A stretch of 64,000 bases of DNA, taken from positions 434,001 to 498,000 of the forward strand of contig NZ_JACJIM010000002.1 in the NCBI RefSeq assembly GCF_014138435.1, in the 5' to 3' direction. Position 1 is the first letter of the stretch. Each line of letters begins with the position of its first letter. Position numbers and translations under genes: made by a program. Below the pieces are notes generated by a model. That model was given only the letters and a program-made list of their open reading frames with translations. It did no database searches and had not been told where the DNA came from. This DNA comes from Methylobacterium fujisawaense (GTDB taxonomy: Bacteria; Pseudomonadota; Alphaproteobacteria; Rhizobiales; Beijerinckiaceae). Below are positions 27,984 through 35,961 of the stretch, one piece after another.

Positions 27984-28880
27984 ATGAGGCCACCCGTTCC
28001 CCTCTCCGCGATCCGGATCTTTGAGGCCGCTGCCCGGCGACGCTCGTTCAAAGCCGCAGCCGGCGAATTGAACCTGTCCCCGAGCGCGGTCAGTCACGCC
28101 CTCCGCAAGATGGAGGAAGCCCTGGGCGTCGTTCTGTTCGAGCGCGTCGGGCAGGGCATCGTGCCGACGCCGGCCGGTGAGGCGTTGTGCGATCATGTCG
28201 GGCGCGCCTTCGCGGAGCTCAACCGCGGCTTCGACCTCGTGGCGAATCGCGGGCCGCAGCTGCTCAGGCTGCACTGCGCGCCGAGCTTCGCCGCGCAGTG
28301 GCTCGCCCCGCGCCTCGCCCGGTTCCTCAGCGCCCATCCGGGCTTCGAGGTCCGCCTCGCCGCCGGCATGGATTACGCCCGCTTCATCACCGACGAATTC
28401 GACGCCGACATCGTCTACGGACCGCCCCGCGGGGAAGGTCTGCTGCGCATGCCGCTGGGCCCGGAGACGGTGACGCCGCTCTGCGATCCCGCGCGGGCCG
28501 CCCGGATCCGCGAGCCGGCCGACCTCCTGGCGCATACCCTGATCCAAAGCGACAACAAGCAGGTGCGCTGGACGCACTGGTTCGAGCGGAATCAGCTTGC
28601 CGCGCAGCCGAACGCGGGCATCCGCTTCGATCGGAGCTTCCTGGCCCTGGCTGCCGCCGCCGACGGGCTCGGTGTCGCCCTGGAATCCACCCGCCTCGCC
28701 GAGCGCGAGGTCGCGGCCGGCCGCCTCGTCGCGCCGCTGGCCGGACGGTCTCAGGACATCAGCTACGTCGGTCACCATTTCGTCTGCCCCGCCGATGTGC
28801 GCCGGCGCGCGCCGCTGCGGGTCTTCGCGCGGTGGCTGGCCGAGGAACTCGGGATCACGCTGAGTCCCGACCTCGCCTGA
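27984..28880 (+). CDS. LysR-family transcriptional regulator (GcvA-like)
   Basis: 298 residues. The N-terminal HTH is clear: RPPVPLSAIRIFEAAARRRSFKAAAGELNLSPSAVSHALRKMEEALGVVLFER, very like GcvA/AmpR-type regulators. A C-terminal periplasmic-binding-like effector domain (LHCAPSFAAQWLAPRLARFLSAHP, later SFLALAAAADGLGVALESTRLAEREV) follows. It is on the same strand as, and 225 bp upstream of, the SDR-transketolase-TRAP series, and the gap holds a symmetric CAGGTG/CACCTG element. It is therefore the likely regulator of that series, responding to a substrate or intermediate. Confidence 0.9.
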   Translation: MRPPVPLSAIRIFEAAARRRSFKAAAGELNLSPSAVSHALRKMEEALGVVLFERVGQGIVPTPAGEALCDHVGRAFAELNRGFDLVANRGPQLLRLHCAPSFAAQWLAPRLARFLSAHPGFEVRLAAGMDYARFITDEFDADIVYGPPRGEGLLRMPLGPETVTPLCDPARAARIREPADLLAHTLIQSDNKQVRWTHWFERNQLAAQPNAGIRFDRSFLALAAAADGLGVALESTRLAEREVAAGRLVAPLAGRSQDISYVGHHFVCPADVRRRAPLRVFARWLAEELGITLSPDLA

Positions 28881-28888
28881 CGCGGCGA

Positions 28889-28909
28889 CAGGTGACTGGG
28901 ATTCACCTG
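28889..28909. promoter_or_regulatory. inverted repeat, candidate LysR operator
   Basis: CAGGTG at 28889-28894 and CACCTG at 28904-28909, separated by 9 nt, form a perfect dyad just after the LysR stop and about 200 bp upstream of the SDR start. It is the most symmetric element in the gap. Assignment as an operator is inference from position. Confidence 0.35.
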
Positions 28910-29105
28910 CGCGTGCAAATTCCGCGTTTGTCGCGGAGGCAGCGCGTCGGCACTCTCGTCGCAACAAAACAGGCGGGAGGAGACGACGCCGCAGGCCGCT
29001 CGATCCAAGGGCTCGGTATCTGGAATCGCAGCCGCCGGCCGGACGCCCCTTCCGTCGCGACGACAGGTCTGATCCCGCGCTGTCGCGGGTCGCCGGGAGG
29101 GATCC

Positions 29106-29855
29106 ATGCTGTTGAACGACCGGGTGTGCGTCATCACTGGGGCGGCCTCCGCCCGCGGCATCGGCAAAGCCACTGCGCGGCTCTTCGCAAGCCACGGCGC
29201 CCGCGTCGCCGTTCTCGACCTCGATGCGGGCCAGGCCGAGGCTGCCGCCCGCGACATCGGCCCGGGCCATATCGGCCTCGCCTGCAACGTCACCGACCGG
29301 GCGGCCTGCTCGACGGCGGCGGAGGAGATCATCGGCCGCCTCGGGCGCATCGACGTGCTGGTCAACAATGCCGGCATCACCCAGCCCCTGAAGATCATGG
29401 AGATCGGGCCGGAGAACTACGACGCGGTCACCGACGTGAACCTGCGCGGTACGCTCTACATGAGCCAGGCCGTGATCCCGGCGATGCGCGGCCAGGGCTC
29501 CGGCGCGATCGTGTGCATGTCGTCGGTCTCGGCCCAGCGGGGCGGCGGCATCTTCGGCGGCCCGCATTACAGCGCCGCCAAGGGCGGTGTGCTGGGCCTC
29601 GCCAAGGCCATGGCCCGGGAGCTGGGTCCGGACGGCGTGCGGGTGAACTCGGTAACCCCCGGCCTGATCCAGACCGACATCACCGGCGGCAAGCTCACGC
29701 CCGAGCTCAAGGTCGAGATCGCCAAGGGCATCCCGCTGGGGCGCCTCGGCGTGGCGGACGACGTCGCCAATGCCTGCCTGTTCCTCGCCTCCGACCTGTC
29801 CACGTACATCACCGGCGCGGTGATCGACGTGAACGGCGGCATGCTGATCCACTGA
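29106..29855 (+). CDS. SDR-family NAD(P)-dependent oxidoreductase
   Basis: 249 residues, classical short-chain dehydrogenase/reductase. Cofactor motif is TGAASARGIGKAT near residues 12-24, with an extra Ser-Ala before Arg. DLDAGQ follows strand 2, with Asp at its end favouring NAD. NNAGIT, catalytic Ser in SSVSAQRG, and YSAAKGG (Tyr-Lys pair near 157-161) are present, with the usual GGMLIH-type C-terminus. It probably oxidises a hydroxyl of a sugar or sugar acid. GGAGG precedes the ATG. It is the first gene of the transketolase/TRAP series and lies 10 bp before the transketolase N-subunit gene. Confidence 0.92.
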   Translation: MLLNDRVCVITGAASARGIGKATARLFASHGARVAVLDLDAGQAEAAARDIGPGHIGLACNVTDRAACSTAAEEIIGRLGRIDVLVNNAGITQPLKIMEIGPENYDAVTDVNLRGTLYMSQAVIPAMRGQGSGAIVCMSSVSAQRGGGIFGGPHYSAAKGGVLGLAKAMARELGPDGVRVNSVTPGLIQTDITGGKLTPELKVEIAKGIPLGRLGVADDVANACLFLASDLSTYITGAVIDVNGGMLIH

Positions 29856-29865
29856 GGAGGTCGCC

Positions 29866-30729
29866 ATGGCGATCGACGTCCCGACCGAGCGGCCGCGCGC
29901 CGGCTCCAACGTGCCGCTGAGCGAGCGCGCCTACCGCATCCGCCGCCACGCCCTGCGCATGGGCGAGGTCCAGGGCCAGGGCTACATCGCCCAGGCGCTC
30001 GGCATCGCCGACGTGCTGGCGGTGAGCTACTTCCACGCGCTGACCTACCGGCCCGAGGATCCCGAATGGGAAGGCCGCGACCGCTTCCTGCTGTCGATCG
30101 GCCACTACGCCATCGCCCTCTACGCCGCCCTGATCGAGGCGGAGATCCTCCCCGAGGACGAGCTGACGAGCTACGGCGGCGACGACAGCCGCCTGCCGAT
30201 GTCCGGCATGGCCGCCTACACGCCCGGCATGGAGATCACCGGCGGGTCGCTGGGCCACGGGCTCGGCATCGCGGTCGGCATGGCGCTGGGGCTGAAGCGG
30301 AAGAACTCGAACAGCTTCATCTACAACCTGTTCTCCGACGGCGAACTCGACGAGGGCTCGACCTGGGAGGCGGCGATGTCGGCCGGCTCGTTCAAGCTCG
30401 ACAACCTGATCGGCCTCGTGGACGTGAACGGCATGCAGGCGGACGGCGCCTCGCACGGGGTGCTCGATTTCGAGCCGCTGGCGCCGAAGTTCGAGGCCTT
30501 CAACTGGTTCGTGCAGCGGGTCGACGGCAACGACATCGACGCGCTGGTCCGGGCCTTCGACGCCGCGCGCCACCATCCGGGCCCGCAGCCCCGGATCATC
30601 ATCTGCGACACCCGCATGGCGAAGGGCGTGCCGTTCCTCGAGGCGCGCGAGCGCAACCACTTCATGCGGGTCGAGCCGGACGAGTGGCAGCGGGCCCTGG
30701 CGATCCTGGATGAAGGGAGGGTGCGGTGA
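29866..30729 (+). CDS. transketolase, N-terminal (ThDP pyrophosphate) subunit
   Basis: 287 residues, the half-size transketolase alpha subunit. ThDP-binding features are present: ITGGSLGHGLGIAVGMALGLK, then SDGELDEGSTWEAAMSAGSFKLDNLIGLVDVNGMQADG, the GDG...N metal and diphosphate motif with Ser instead of the first Gly. GGAGG lies 5 nt before the ATG. The stop overlaps the C-subunit start by 4 nt, so the two halves are translated together. Split transketolases occur in dedicated sugar pathways (for example apulose-4-phosphate and sulfosugar routes) as well as in archaea. Here it would transfer two-carbon ketol units in the cytoplasm. Confidence 0.92.
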   Translation: MAIDVPTERPRAGSNVPLSERAYRIRRHALRMGEVQGQGYIAQALGIADVLAVSYFHALTYRPEDPEWEGRDRFLLSIGHYAIALYAALIEAEILPEDELTSYGGDDSRLPMSGMAAYTPGMEITGGSLGHGLGIAVGMALGLKRKNSNSFIYNLFSDGELDEGSTWEAAMSAGSFKLDNLIGLVDVNGMQADGASHGVLDFEPLAPKFEAFNWFVQRVDGNDIDALVRAFDAARHHPGPQPRIIICDTRMAKGVPFLEARERNHFMRVEPDEWQRALAILDEGRVR

Positions 30730-31748
30730 GACGCTCCAAATACGAGAAGCCCGCCCCCCGCACCGGCGGCGGCGCCAAGACCTCGGCGATGATCGCCTCG
30801 CTCGCCGCCCCCGGACAGCGCACGAAGGCCGCGCCCTTCGGCCACGCCCTGGTCGAGCTCGCCGAGACCCGGCCCGACATCGTCGGCCTGTCGGCGGACC
30901 TGTCGAAATACACGGACCTGCACATCTTCGCGCAGGCCCATCCCGAGCGGTTCTACCAGATGGGGATGGCCGAGCAGCTCCTCATGAGCGCCGCCGCGGG
31001 CTTGGCTCGTGAGGGGTTCACGCCCTTCGCCACCACCTACGCGGTCTTCGCGGCGCGGCGCGCCTACGACTTCATCTGCCTTGCGATCGCGGAGGAGAAT
31101 CTCGACGTCAAGATCGCCTGCGCCCTGCCCGGCCTGACCACCGGCTACGGCCCGAGCCACCAGGCGACGGAGGATCTCGCGATCTTCCGCGGGATGCCGA
31201 ACCTCACGATCATCGACCCCTGCGACGCCCACGAGACCGAGCAGGTCGTCCCCGCCATGGCGGCCCATAAGGGGCCGGTCTACCTGCGGCTCCTGCGCGG
31301 GAACGTGCCCCTGGTGCTCGACGAGTACGGCTACCGGTTCGAGTTGGGGAAGGCCAAGACGATCCGCGACGGCCGCGACGTCCTGGTGATTGCATCGGGC
31401 CTGATGACCATGCGCGCCCTGGAGGTCGCCGAGGCCCTGCGCGACGACCGGGTCGACGTGGCGGTGCTCCACGTGCCGACGATCAAGCCTCTCGACACGG
31501 CGACGATCCTGCACGAAGCCGGGCGCGGCGGCCGGCTCGTGGTGGTGGCCGAGAACCACAGCGTGATCGGCGGCCTCGGCGAGGCGGTGGCCGGTCTCCT
31601 GATGCGCAACGGCGTGATGCCGGGCCGCGGCTTCCGCCAGATCGGCCTGCCGGACGAATTCCTCGATGCCGGCGCCTTGCCGACGCTCCACGACCGCTAC
31701 GGCATTTCGGCCGCCGCGATGGCGCGGAGCATCCGCGCATGGCTCTGA
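30726..31748 (+). CDS. transketolase, C-terminal (pyrimidine-binding) subunit
   Basis: 340 residues from a GTG that overlaps the N-subunit stop. It has the pyrimidine domain with the catalytic Glu in FYQMGMAEQLLMSAAAGLAREG near residue 84, and TTGYGPSHQATEDLAIFRGMPNLTIIDPCDAHE, in which the GPTHQP of full transketolase becomes GPSHQA. The C-terminal transketolase domain (VLVIASGLMTMRALEVAEAL) follows. It pairs with the preceding subunit to form one active enzyme. A basic 25-residue N-terminal extension is present. The stop overlaps the next gene by 10 nt, supporting one operon. Confidence 0.92.
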   Translation: MRRSKYEKPAPRTGGGAKTSAMIASLAAPGQRTKAAPFGHALVELAETRPDIVGLSADLSKYTDLHIFAQAHPERFYQMGMAEQLLMSAAAGLAREGFTPFATTYAVFAARRAYDFICLAIAEENLDVKIACALPGLTTGYGPSHQATEDLAIFRGMPNLTIIDPCDAHETEQVVPAMAAHKGPVYLRLLRGNVPLVLDEYGYRFELGKAKTIRDGRDVLVIASGLMTMRALEVAEALRDDRVDVAVLHVPTIKPLDTATILHEAGRGGRLVVVAENHSVIGGLGEAVAGLLMRNGVMPGRGFRQIGLPDEFLDAGALPTLHDRYGISAAAMARSIRAWL

Positions 31749-32626
31749 CCCGCATCGCCCTCGTCGGCCTCGGCGCCATGGGCCTGCCGATGGCGACCAA
31801 CCTGGTCGCGGCAGGTTTCGCGGTCCGCGGCTACGATCTGCGGCCCGAGAGCCGCGCGGCCTTCGCGGCGGCCGGCGGAGTTGCGGCCGAAACGCCGGCC
31901 GCTGTCGCCCAGGGCGCCGACGCGCTCCTCCTCATGGTGGTGAACGCCGCGCAGGCCGAGGACGTGCTGTTCGCCCAGGGCGCCCTCGACGCAATGAAAC
32001 CGGACGGCATCGTGGTCCTGATGGCCACCTGTCCGCCGAAAGCGGTGGAGCACCTCGTCGAGCGCGTGGCGGCGACCGGCCGCCGCTTCGTCGACGCGCC
32101 AGTCTCGGGCGGCGTCGTCGGCGCGCAAGCCGGCACGCTCACGATCATGGCGGCGGCGCCCGCGGAGACGCTGGCCGCGCTGAGACCGGTGCTGGAGGCC
32201 CTGGGCGACCGGATCTTCCATGTCGGCGAGCGGCCCGGACAGGGCGCCACCGTCAAGGCCGTCAACCAACTCCTGTGCGGCGTGCACATCGCCGCCGCCG
32301 CCGAGGCGCTGGCCCTCGCCGGGCGCGTCGGCGTCGACCGCGCCGTGGTCCTCGAGATCCTCACGGGCTCCTCCGCCGCGAGCTGGATGCTGCGGGACCG
32401 CGGCCCCCGGATGCTGGAGGACGAACCGCGGGTCACCAGCGCGGTCGACATCTTCGTGAAGGACCTCGGCATCGTGCTGGAGGCCGGCCGCGGCGCCGGG
32501 GCGGCGCTGCCGCTCGCGGCGCTCGCCCATCAGCTCTTCGTCTCGACCTCCGGGCGCGGCGACGGCGCCGCCGACGACAGCCAGGTGATCCGCGCCTACC
32601 GCCTGCTCAACGGCGACGGCGCCTGA
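31739..32626 (+). CDS. beta-hydroxyacid dehydrogenase family, L-threonate dehydrogenase-like
   Basis: 295 residues. The N-terminal Rossmann fold is RIALVGLGAMGLPMATNLVAAG. The catalytic block is APVSGGVVGAQAGTLTIMA, and the active-site Lys lies in GATVKAVNQLLCGVHIAAAAEALALAGR (VKxxNQ). Segments such as LMVVNAAQAEDVLF, TSAVDIFVKDLGIV and ADDSQVI resemble the LtnD/YgbJ L-threonate dehydrogenase branch more than 3-hydroxyisobutyrate dehydrogenase or GarR. It would oxidise C2 of a C4 sugar acid with NAD(P). It overlaps the transketolase C-subunit gene by 10 nt. The DUF1537 kinase (ltnK/otnK) that normally accompanies LtnD is missing here. Confidence 0.85.
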   Translation: MALTRIALVGLGAMGLPMATNLVAAGFAVRGYDLRPESRAAFAAAGGVAAETPAAVAQGADALLLMVVNAAQAEDVLFAQGALDAMKPDGIVVLMATCPPKAVEHLVERVAATGRRFVDAPVSGGVVGAQAGTLTIMAAAPAETLAALRPVLEALGDRIFHVGERPGQGATVKAVNQLLCGVHIAAAAEALALAGRVGVDRAVVLEILTGSSAASWMLRDRGPRMLEDEPRVTSAVDIFVKDLGIVLEAGRGAGAALPLAALAHQLFVSTSGRGDGAADDSQVIRAYRLLNGDGA

Positions 32627-32757
32627 CGCGCCGCGCAGGGCGCGCGACGACGGCGCCGGGTCCGCACCCGCCGCCCCGGACAGCAATGCGGGTCGCACGC
32701 TCCACCGACGGTCAACGGCGGGGATCGGGCGGCCTGGACCACCCAGGGAGTGAAACC

Positions 32758-33774
32758 ATGCGCGACACCCGTCTCAGTCGCCGCAGCCTGCTCGTGGGCG
32801 CGGCCGCACTACCGGCCTTCGGCATCCTCACCCGGCGCGGGCAGGCTGCCGAGTTCACCTACAAGCTCGCCAGCGGCCAGGACCCGACCCATCCGGTCAA
32901 CATCCGGGCCCAGGAGGCCCTCGACCGGATCCGCGAGGCCACCAACGGCCGCCTGGAGATCAAGCTGTTCCCCGCCAACCAGCTCGGCTCGGACACCGAC
33001 CTGCTGGCGCAGGTCCGCAACGGCAGCGTCGAGTTCTTCAACCTCGCGACCTCGATCCTCGCCACCTTCGTGCCCGCCGCGAGCCTGCCCAACACCGGCT
33101 TCGCTTTCAAGGATTACGACGCCGTCTGGTCGGCGATGGACGGAGGCCTCGGCACCTATGTCCGGTCCGAGATCGCCAAGACGCCGATCCTGACCGTGTC
33201 GAAGGTCTGGGATAACGGATTCCGGCAGATCACCTCCTCGACCCGCGAGATCCGGACGCCGGAGGATCTGAAGGGCTTCAAGATCCGCGTCCCGCCCGCG
33301 CCGATGCTCACCTCGCTGTTCAAGGCCTTCGACGCCGGCGCGGCGCCGATCAACTTCAACGAGCTGTACTCCTCGCTCCAGACCAAGGTGGTCGAGGGCC
33401 AGGAGAACCCGCTCGCCATCACGGCCACGACCCGGCTGTACGAGGTGCAGAAATCCTGCAGCCTGACCGGCCATGTCTGGGACGGCTACTGGATCCTCGG
33501 CAACAAGCGGGCGTGGCAGCGCCTGCCCGAGGATCTGCGCACCATCGTCTCGCGGGAACTCGACCGGTCGGCCGACGCCCAGCGGGCCGACGTCGCCAAG
33601 CTCAGCGTCTCCCTCCGGGAGAGCCTGGCCGCGAAGGGCATCACCTTCATCGACGTCGACCGCGCGCAATTCCGCGCGGCCCTGGGGCGGACGAGCTTCT
33701 ACAAGGACTGGAAAACCAAGTACGGCGACGTGGCGTGGTCGCATCTTGAGGACGTGTCGGGCAAACTGACCTGA
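32758..33774 (+). CDS. dctP: TRAP transporter substrate-binding protein DctP
   Basis: 338 residues. The N-terminus has a twin-arginine signal (LSRRSLLVGAAALPAFG), so it is probably exported folded by Tat. The TRAP/DctP fold is visible: HPVNIRAQEALDRIREATNGRLEIKLFPANQLGSDTDLLAQVRNGSVEFF, VWDNGFRQITSSTREIRTPEDLKGFKIRVP with the Arg that binds a carboxylate, and GQENPLAI. The carboxylate-binding Arg implies an acidic ligand. It is followed after 137 bp by its DctQM permease. A clear paralogue lies on the other strand at 40123. Confidence 0.92.
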   Translation: MRDTRLSRRSLLVGAAALPAFGILTRRGQAAEFTYKLASGQDPTHPVNIRAQEALDRIREATNGRLEIKLFPANQLGSDTDLLAQVRNGSVEFFNLATSILATFVPAASLPNTGFAFKDYDAVWSAMDGGLGTYVRSEIAKTPILTVSKVWDNGFRQITSSTREIRTPEDLKGFKIRVPPAPMLTSLFKAFDAGAAPINFNELYSSLQTKVVEGQENPLAITATTRLYEVQKSCSLTGHVWDGYWILGNKRAWQRLPEDLRTIVSRELDRSADAQRADVAKLSVSLRESLAAKGITFIDVDRAQFRAALGRTSFYKDWKTKYGDVAWSHLEDVSGKLT

Positions 33775-33911
33775 CGCGCTTTCCGCCGGATCGGGTAACG
33801 GTATCGGAGAACGAAGGCGCGCCGAGACGCACCACAAGAAACACGCGAAGACGCACTCGGAGACGTTCCCGCCGGCAGCGGCATCGGGAGCGGTTCCGAC
33901 GGGAGGGCGCC

Positions 33912-35804
33912 ATGCAGATCGATATTGCGGCTGTCGAGACGACGGCAGGGGTAGAGTTGTCCGGTCCGCCCCTGCGCGCCGGAAGCTGGCTGCGCCGGCT
34001 CGATGCCGGGCTCGGCTATCTCGTGGAGATCCCCGCGGCGCTGCTCGTCCTGGCCGAGATCGCGGTGCTGCTCGGCGGCGTGGTGAGTCGCTACGTGTTC
34101 CGCGAACCCCTCGTCTGGTCGGACGAACTCGCCTCGATCCTGTTCCTGTGGCTCGCCATGCTGGGCGCCGTGGTCGCCTTCCGGCGCGCCGAGCACATGC
34201 GCATGACCGCCTTCGTGGCGATGAGCGGCCCGCGCCTGCGCGCCTTCCTGGAGACGGTGGCGCTGGTGGCCGGCCTGATCTTCGTGGCCCTGCTGCTGGA
34301 ACCGGCCTTCGAGTTCGCCAGCGAGGAGACCTTCGTCCAGACGCCGGCGCTGGAGCTGAACAACGCGTGGCGCGCCGCCGCCCTGCCGATCGGCCTCGGC
34401 CTCATGCTCGTGGTCGCGGTGATCCGCCTCCTGGAATCCGCCGATTGGCGGCTGACCGCGGGGGCGCTCGTGCTGGGCGGCGGAGTCGCCGCCGGCCTCT
34501 TGGCGCTTCAACCCTGGCTGAGGGACCTCGGCAATCTCAACCTGCTGCTGTTCTTCGTCCTCGGCGTCGGCGCCCTGGTCTTCTCGGGGGTGCCGATCGC
34601 CTTCGCGTTCGGCCTCTCGACCTTCGCCTACATCACGCTCACCACCGACGCGCCCTCCATGGTGGTGGTCGGCCGCATGGACGAGGGCATGAGCCACCTG
34701 ATCCTGCTCGCGGTGCCACTCTTCGTCTTCCTCGGCCTCCTGATCGAGATGACCGGCATGGCTCGCGCCATGGTGGGGTTCCTGGCCTCGCTGCTCGGCC
34801 ACGTCCGCGGCGGCCTGCACTACGTGCTGGTCGGGGCGATGTACCTCGTCTCGGGCATCTCCGGCTCGAAGGCCGCCGACATGGCGGCGGTGGCGCCCGT
34901 GCTGTTCCCGGAGATGAAGGCCCGCGGCGCCAAGGAGGGTGACCTCGTGGCCCTTCTCGCCACCACGGGCGCACAGACCGAGACGATCCCGCCCTCGATC
35001 GTGCTGATCACCATAGGCTCGGTCACCGGCGTATCGATCACCGCCCTGTTCACCGGCGGCCTCCTGCCGGGCCTCGTCCTCGCCGTGACTTTGTGCGCGC
35101 TGGTCTGGTGGCGCTACCGCCGGGAGGACCTGAGCCACGTCGCCCGGCCGTCCGGGCGGATCATCGGTCGCGCCTTCCTGGTGGCGATCCCGGCCCTGGC
35201 GCTGCCCTTCGTGATCCGCTTCGCCGTGGTCGAGGGCATCGCCACCGCCACGGAGGTTTCGACCATCGGGATCGTCTACGCGGCGCTGGCGGGCCTGCTG
35301 ATCTACCGCCAGTTCGACTGGCGGCGGCTCTACCCGATGCTGGTGACCACCGCGACCCTGTCGGGGGCGATCCTGCTGATCATCGGGGCGGCCACCGGCA
35401 TGGCCTGGGCGCTGACGCAGTCGGGCTTCTCGCAGACGCTCGCCGAGGTGATGAAGAGTCTGCCCGGCGGAGCCCTCGGCTTCCTGTTCGTCTCGGCCGT
35501 CGCCTTCATCATCCTGGGCTCGGTGCTGGAGGGCATCCCGGCCATCGTCCTCTTCGGGCCGCTGCTGTTCCCGATCGCACGGGCGGTGGGCGTCCACGAG
35601 GTCCACTACGCCATGGTGGTGATCCTCGCGATGGGCATCGGCCTGTTCGCCCCGCCCTTCGGCGTCGGCTACTACGCGGCCTGCGCGATCAGCCGGATCC
35701 ACCCCGATGCCGGGATGCGCCCGATCGTCGGCTACATCGTGGCCCTGCTGATCGGCCTCCTCGCCATCATCCTCGTCCCCTGGTTCTCGATCGGCTTCCT
35801 CTGA
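33912..35804 (+). CDS. TRAP transporter fused permease DctQM
   Basis: 630 residues. The small DctQ subunit (four helices, about residues 40-195, with VSRYVFREPLVWSDELASILFLWLAMLG) is joined to the large DctM subunit (from about residue 208, with LLFFVLGVGALVFSGVPIAFAFGLS and GISGSKAADMAAVAPVLFPEM). Further helices reach to residue 628. It is the sodium-driven inner-membrane part of a tripartite transporter and is fed by DctP at 32758. It could also serve the orphan binding protein at 40123. The fusion is common in this class. Confidence 0.93.
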   Translation: MQIDIAAVETTAGVELSGPPLRAGSWLRRLDAGLGYLVEIPAALLVLAEIAVLLGGVVSRYVFREPLVWSDELASILFLWLAMLGAVVAFRRAEHMRMTAFVAMSGPRLRAFLETVALVAGLIFVALLLEPAFEFASEETFVQTPALELNNAWRAAALPIGLGLMLVVAVIRLLESADWRLTAGALVLGGGVAAGLLALQPWLRDLGNLNLLLFFVLGVGALVFSGVPIAFAFGLSTFAYITLTTDAPSMVVVGRMDEGMSHLILLAVPLFVFLGLLIEMTGMARAMVGFLASLLGHVRGGLHYVLVGAMYLVSGISGSKAADMAAVAPVLFPEMKARGAKEGDLVALLATTGAQTETIPPSIVLITIGSVTGVSITALFTGGLLPGLVLAVTLCALVWWRYRREDLSHVARPSGRIIGRAFLVAIPALALPFVIRFAVVEGIATATEVSTIGIVYAALAGLLIYRQFDWRRLYPMLVTTATLSGAILLIIGAATGMAWALTQSGFSQTLAEVMKSLPGGALGFLFVSAVAFIILGSVLEGIPAIVLFGPLLFPIARAVGVHEVHYAMVVILAMGIGLFAPPFGVGYYAACAISRIHPDAGMRPIVGYIVALLIGLLAIILVPWFSIGFL

Positions 35805-35961
35805 AGGCGCCTGCGCGAACCTGAAGGCTCTGCGCCCCGGCGGATGCCGGATCGGCGCGGGACGGCGGGTCAGAACACTGAGTGAGATCCATCCCGGGCC
35901 GCCGCGGTGCCGCCCGGGCGGCCTTCGCGCGCCGAAAATTCGCACCGCCCGAGCCAGACCC

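Noticed and set aside
27240..29909. 889-residue minus-strand frame opposite LysR and SDR
   Set aside because: Antisense shadow: repetitive Arg/Gly/His/Asp composition, whereas LysR and SDR on the plus strand have all family motifs.
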